A DNA stretch of 6,634 nucleotides from Caldilineaceae bacterium (GTDB lineage Bacteria > Chloroflexota > Anaerolineae > Caldilineales > Caldilineaceae): the NCBI GenBank assembly GCA_012032975.1, contig JAAUPU010000168.1, positions 1 to 6,634 of the forward strand, read 5' to 3'. The notes below the pieces were generated by a model. It worked only from the letters and a program-made list of their open reading frames with translations, searched no databases and was not told the DNA's origin. Position 1 is the stretch's first letter. The number at the start of each line of letters is the position of its first letter. The translations under genes and the position numbers were made by a program. Positions 5,825 to 6,634 of the stretch are shown in pieces.

Positions 5825-5932
5825 CTATTGGTAGCTTTTCCGAAAGTGACGGAATCCCTGCTGTTGATAGAAAGTGTCTGCCCGAAGTGAAATCTGTGTG
5901 ACTACTTGCTGAATCTGACATGCGCGACTCAT
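5825..5932 (-). CDS. Possible 35-codon ORF coupled to the histidine kinase
   Basis: Its ATG (5932-5930) overlaps the kinase stop codon as ATGA, the usual arrangement for translational coupling. The product begins MSRACQIQQVVTQISLRADT and ends in FYQQQGFRHFRKSYQ before TAG at 5827-5825. It is basic and rich in Gln, with no recognised domain. FYxxxGF resembles the end of some GNAT acetyltransferases, but that is weak. A frame change could extend it to 5763. It may be real, a remnant, or chance. Confidence 0.25.
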   Translation of the reverse strand: MSRACQIQQVVTQISLRADTFYQQQGFRHFRKSYQ

Positions 5933-6634
5933 GGTGTCGCCTTGTTGCCGCCTGCGACATTTAGGCTGCCCGTGTGAATCCCGTTCGGGCCAAGCCGACT
6001 TTCCTGACCCTGTAGCGCGGGTAGCGAAATCGTAAAGCAAGCGCCTTGTCCACCCTCGCCGTTGGTCACGGTGATCGAACCGCCGTGCGCTTCAATGATC
6101 GATTTGGCGATGGGCAGACCCAAACCAGATGCACCGTTGTTTGTGCGCGAGGCGTCGCCGCGGTAGAAACGTTCGAAAATGCTGGGCGAGCTCTTCGGGG
6201 GCAATGCCCGGCCCGGTGTCGGCCACGCTGAGCAAGACATGCTCGCCATCCGCGTGCGCGCCGAGTACGATCTCGCCGCCGACCGGTGTGTGGCGCAGTG
6301 CGTTGCTGACCAGATTGCCGAGCACCTGGGCAATGCGCTCTGGATCGACCCAAATTTCGCTCAAATCGTCGGAGGCGTCAACGCGCAATGTGACATGCTG
6401 TTCCGCCGCCTGGCCTTGATGCGCTGCCGCTGCCCGCGCAAGACAATCGCCTGGCGCAACGGCGATCGGGTGCAGGTGCAACTCGCCCGCATCGGCCAGC
6501 GACAGCGTGCGCAGGTCGTCGATCAGGTGGTTGAGATGATTGGCCTCCTGGTGGATCACCGTGAACATCTCAGCAGAGCCTTGCAGTTTGCCATCGCTCA
6601 GCGCTTCGGCGTAGCCGAGAATCACGCTGAGCCG
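5929..6634 (-). CDS. Sensor histidine kinase, C-terminal catalytic part, one frameshift, cut by window end
   Basis: The kinase autophosphorylates on a histidine and passes phosphate to a response regulator. The phosphoacceptor H box lies outside the window; the first residues (RLSVILGYAEALSDG) are just after it in the dimerisation helix. The ATPase domain shows the N box (QVLGNLVSNALRHTP), G1 (VADTGPGIAPEE), F box (IFERFYRGDASR) and G2 (GASGLGLPIAKSIIEAHGG). In the first frame the sequence runs to EELAQ and then changes; the F box onward is in another frame. Removing the single base at 6181 gives EELAQIFERFYRGD with normal spacing, so this is a one-base insertion. About 28 residues (from LQGQESR) trail the ATPase fold with no known motif. 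A response regulator gene probably lies beyond the right edge. Confidence 0.9.

Overview
The window is bacterial and GC-rich, with strong Shine-Dalgarno sequences and gene types common in environmental bacteria. The K+-dependent type of membrane pyrophosphatase and the HTH-WYL regulator would fit Chloroflexota or a similar lineage. That placement is a low-confidence inference, because no rRNA or other marker gene is present.

Layout: (1) Positions 1-290 hold a possible plus-strand coding remnant and, at about 217-255, a terminator for the next gene. (2) 291-2346, minus strand: hppA, a membrane-embedded ion-pumping pyrophosphatase of about 685 residues, split by two single-base deletions. (3) 2347-2768 is a 422-base divergent intergenic region. 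It holds a good sigma70-type promoter on the minus strand, a candidate structured RNA of about 160 nt ending in an intrinsic terminator, and the leader of the next gene. (4) 2769-3944, plus strand: an intact group I cysteine desulfurase (NifS/IscS type). (5) 3945-4106: a perfect terminator-like hairpin, then a probable promoter overlapped by an inverted repeat. (6) 4107-4463, plus strand: a small VOC (glyoxalase/bleomycin-resistance fold) protein. (7) 4408-5463, minus strand: an HTH-WYL (YafY-type) regulator whose 3' end overlaps the VOC gene by 56 bp. (8) 5464-5567: a spacer with degenerate CACAGAT-type repeats. (9) 5568-5782, minus strand: an unknown protein of 71 residues, frameshifted. (10) 5825-5932, minus strand: a possible 35-codon ORF joined by ATGA to the gene before it. 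(11) 5929 to the window end, minus strand: the catalytic half of a sensor histidine kinase, with one inserted base.

Functionally this looks like ordinary chromosome: energy conservation (PPi-driven ion pump), Fe-S/sulfur transfer (cysteine desulfurase), and a small regulatory block (WYL regulator, histidine kinase, VOC protein). Several reading frames are broken by single-base indels (two in hppA, one in the 71-residue gene, one in the kinase, perhaps one at the left edge), while three genes are intact. This suggests uncorrected sequencing errors more than true gene decay.

The most interesting unexplained structure is the promoter-RNA-terminator unit upstream of hppA. It could be an independent small RNA or an attenuated leader of hppA. 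I see no CRISPR array, insertion sequence, tRNA or rRNA.
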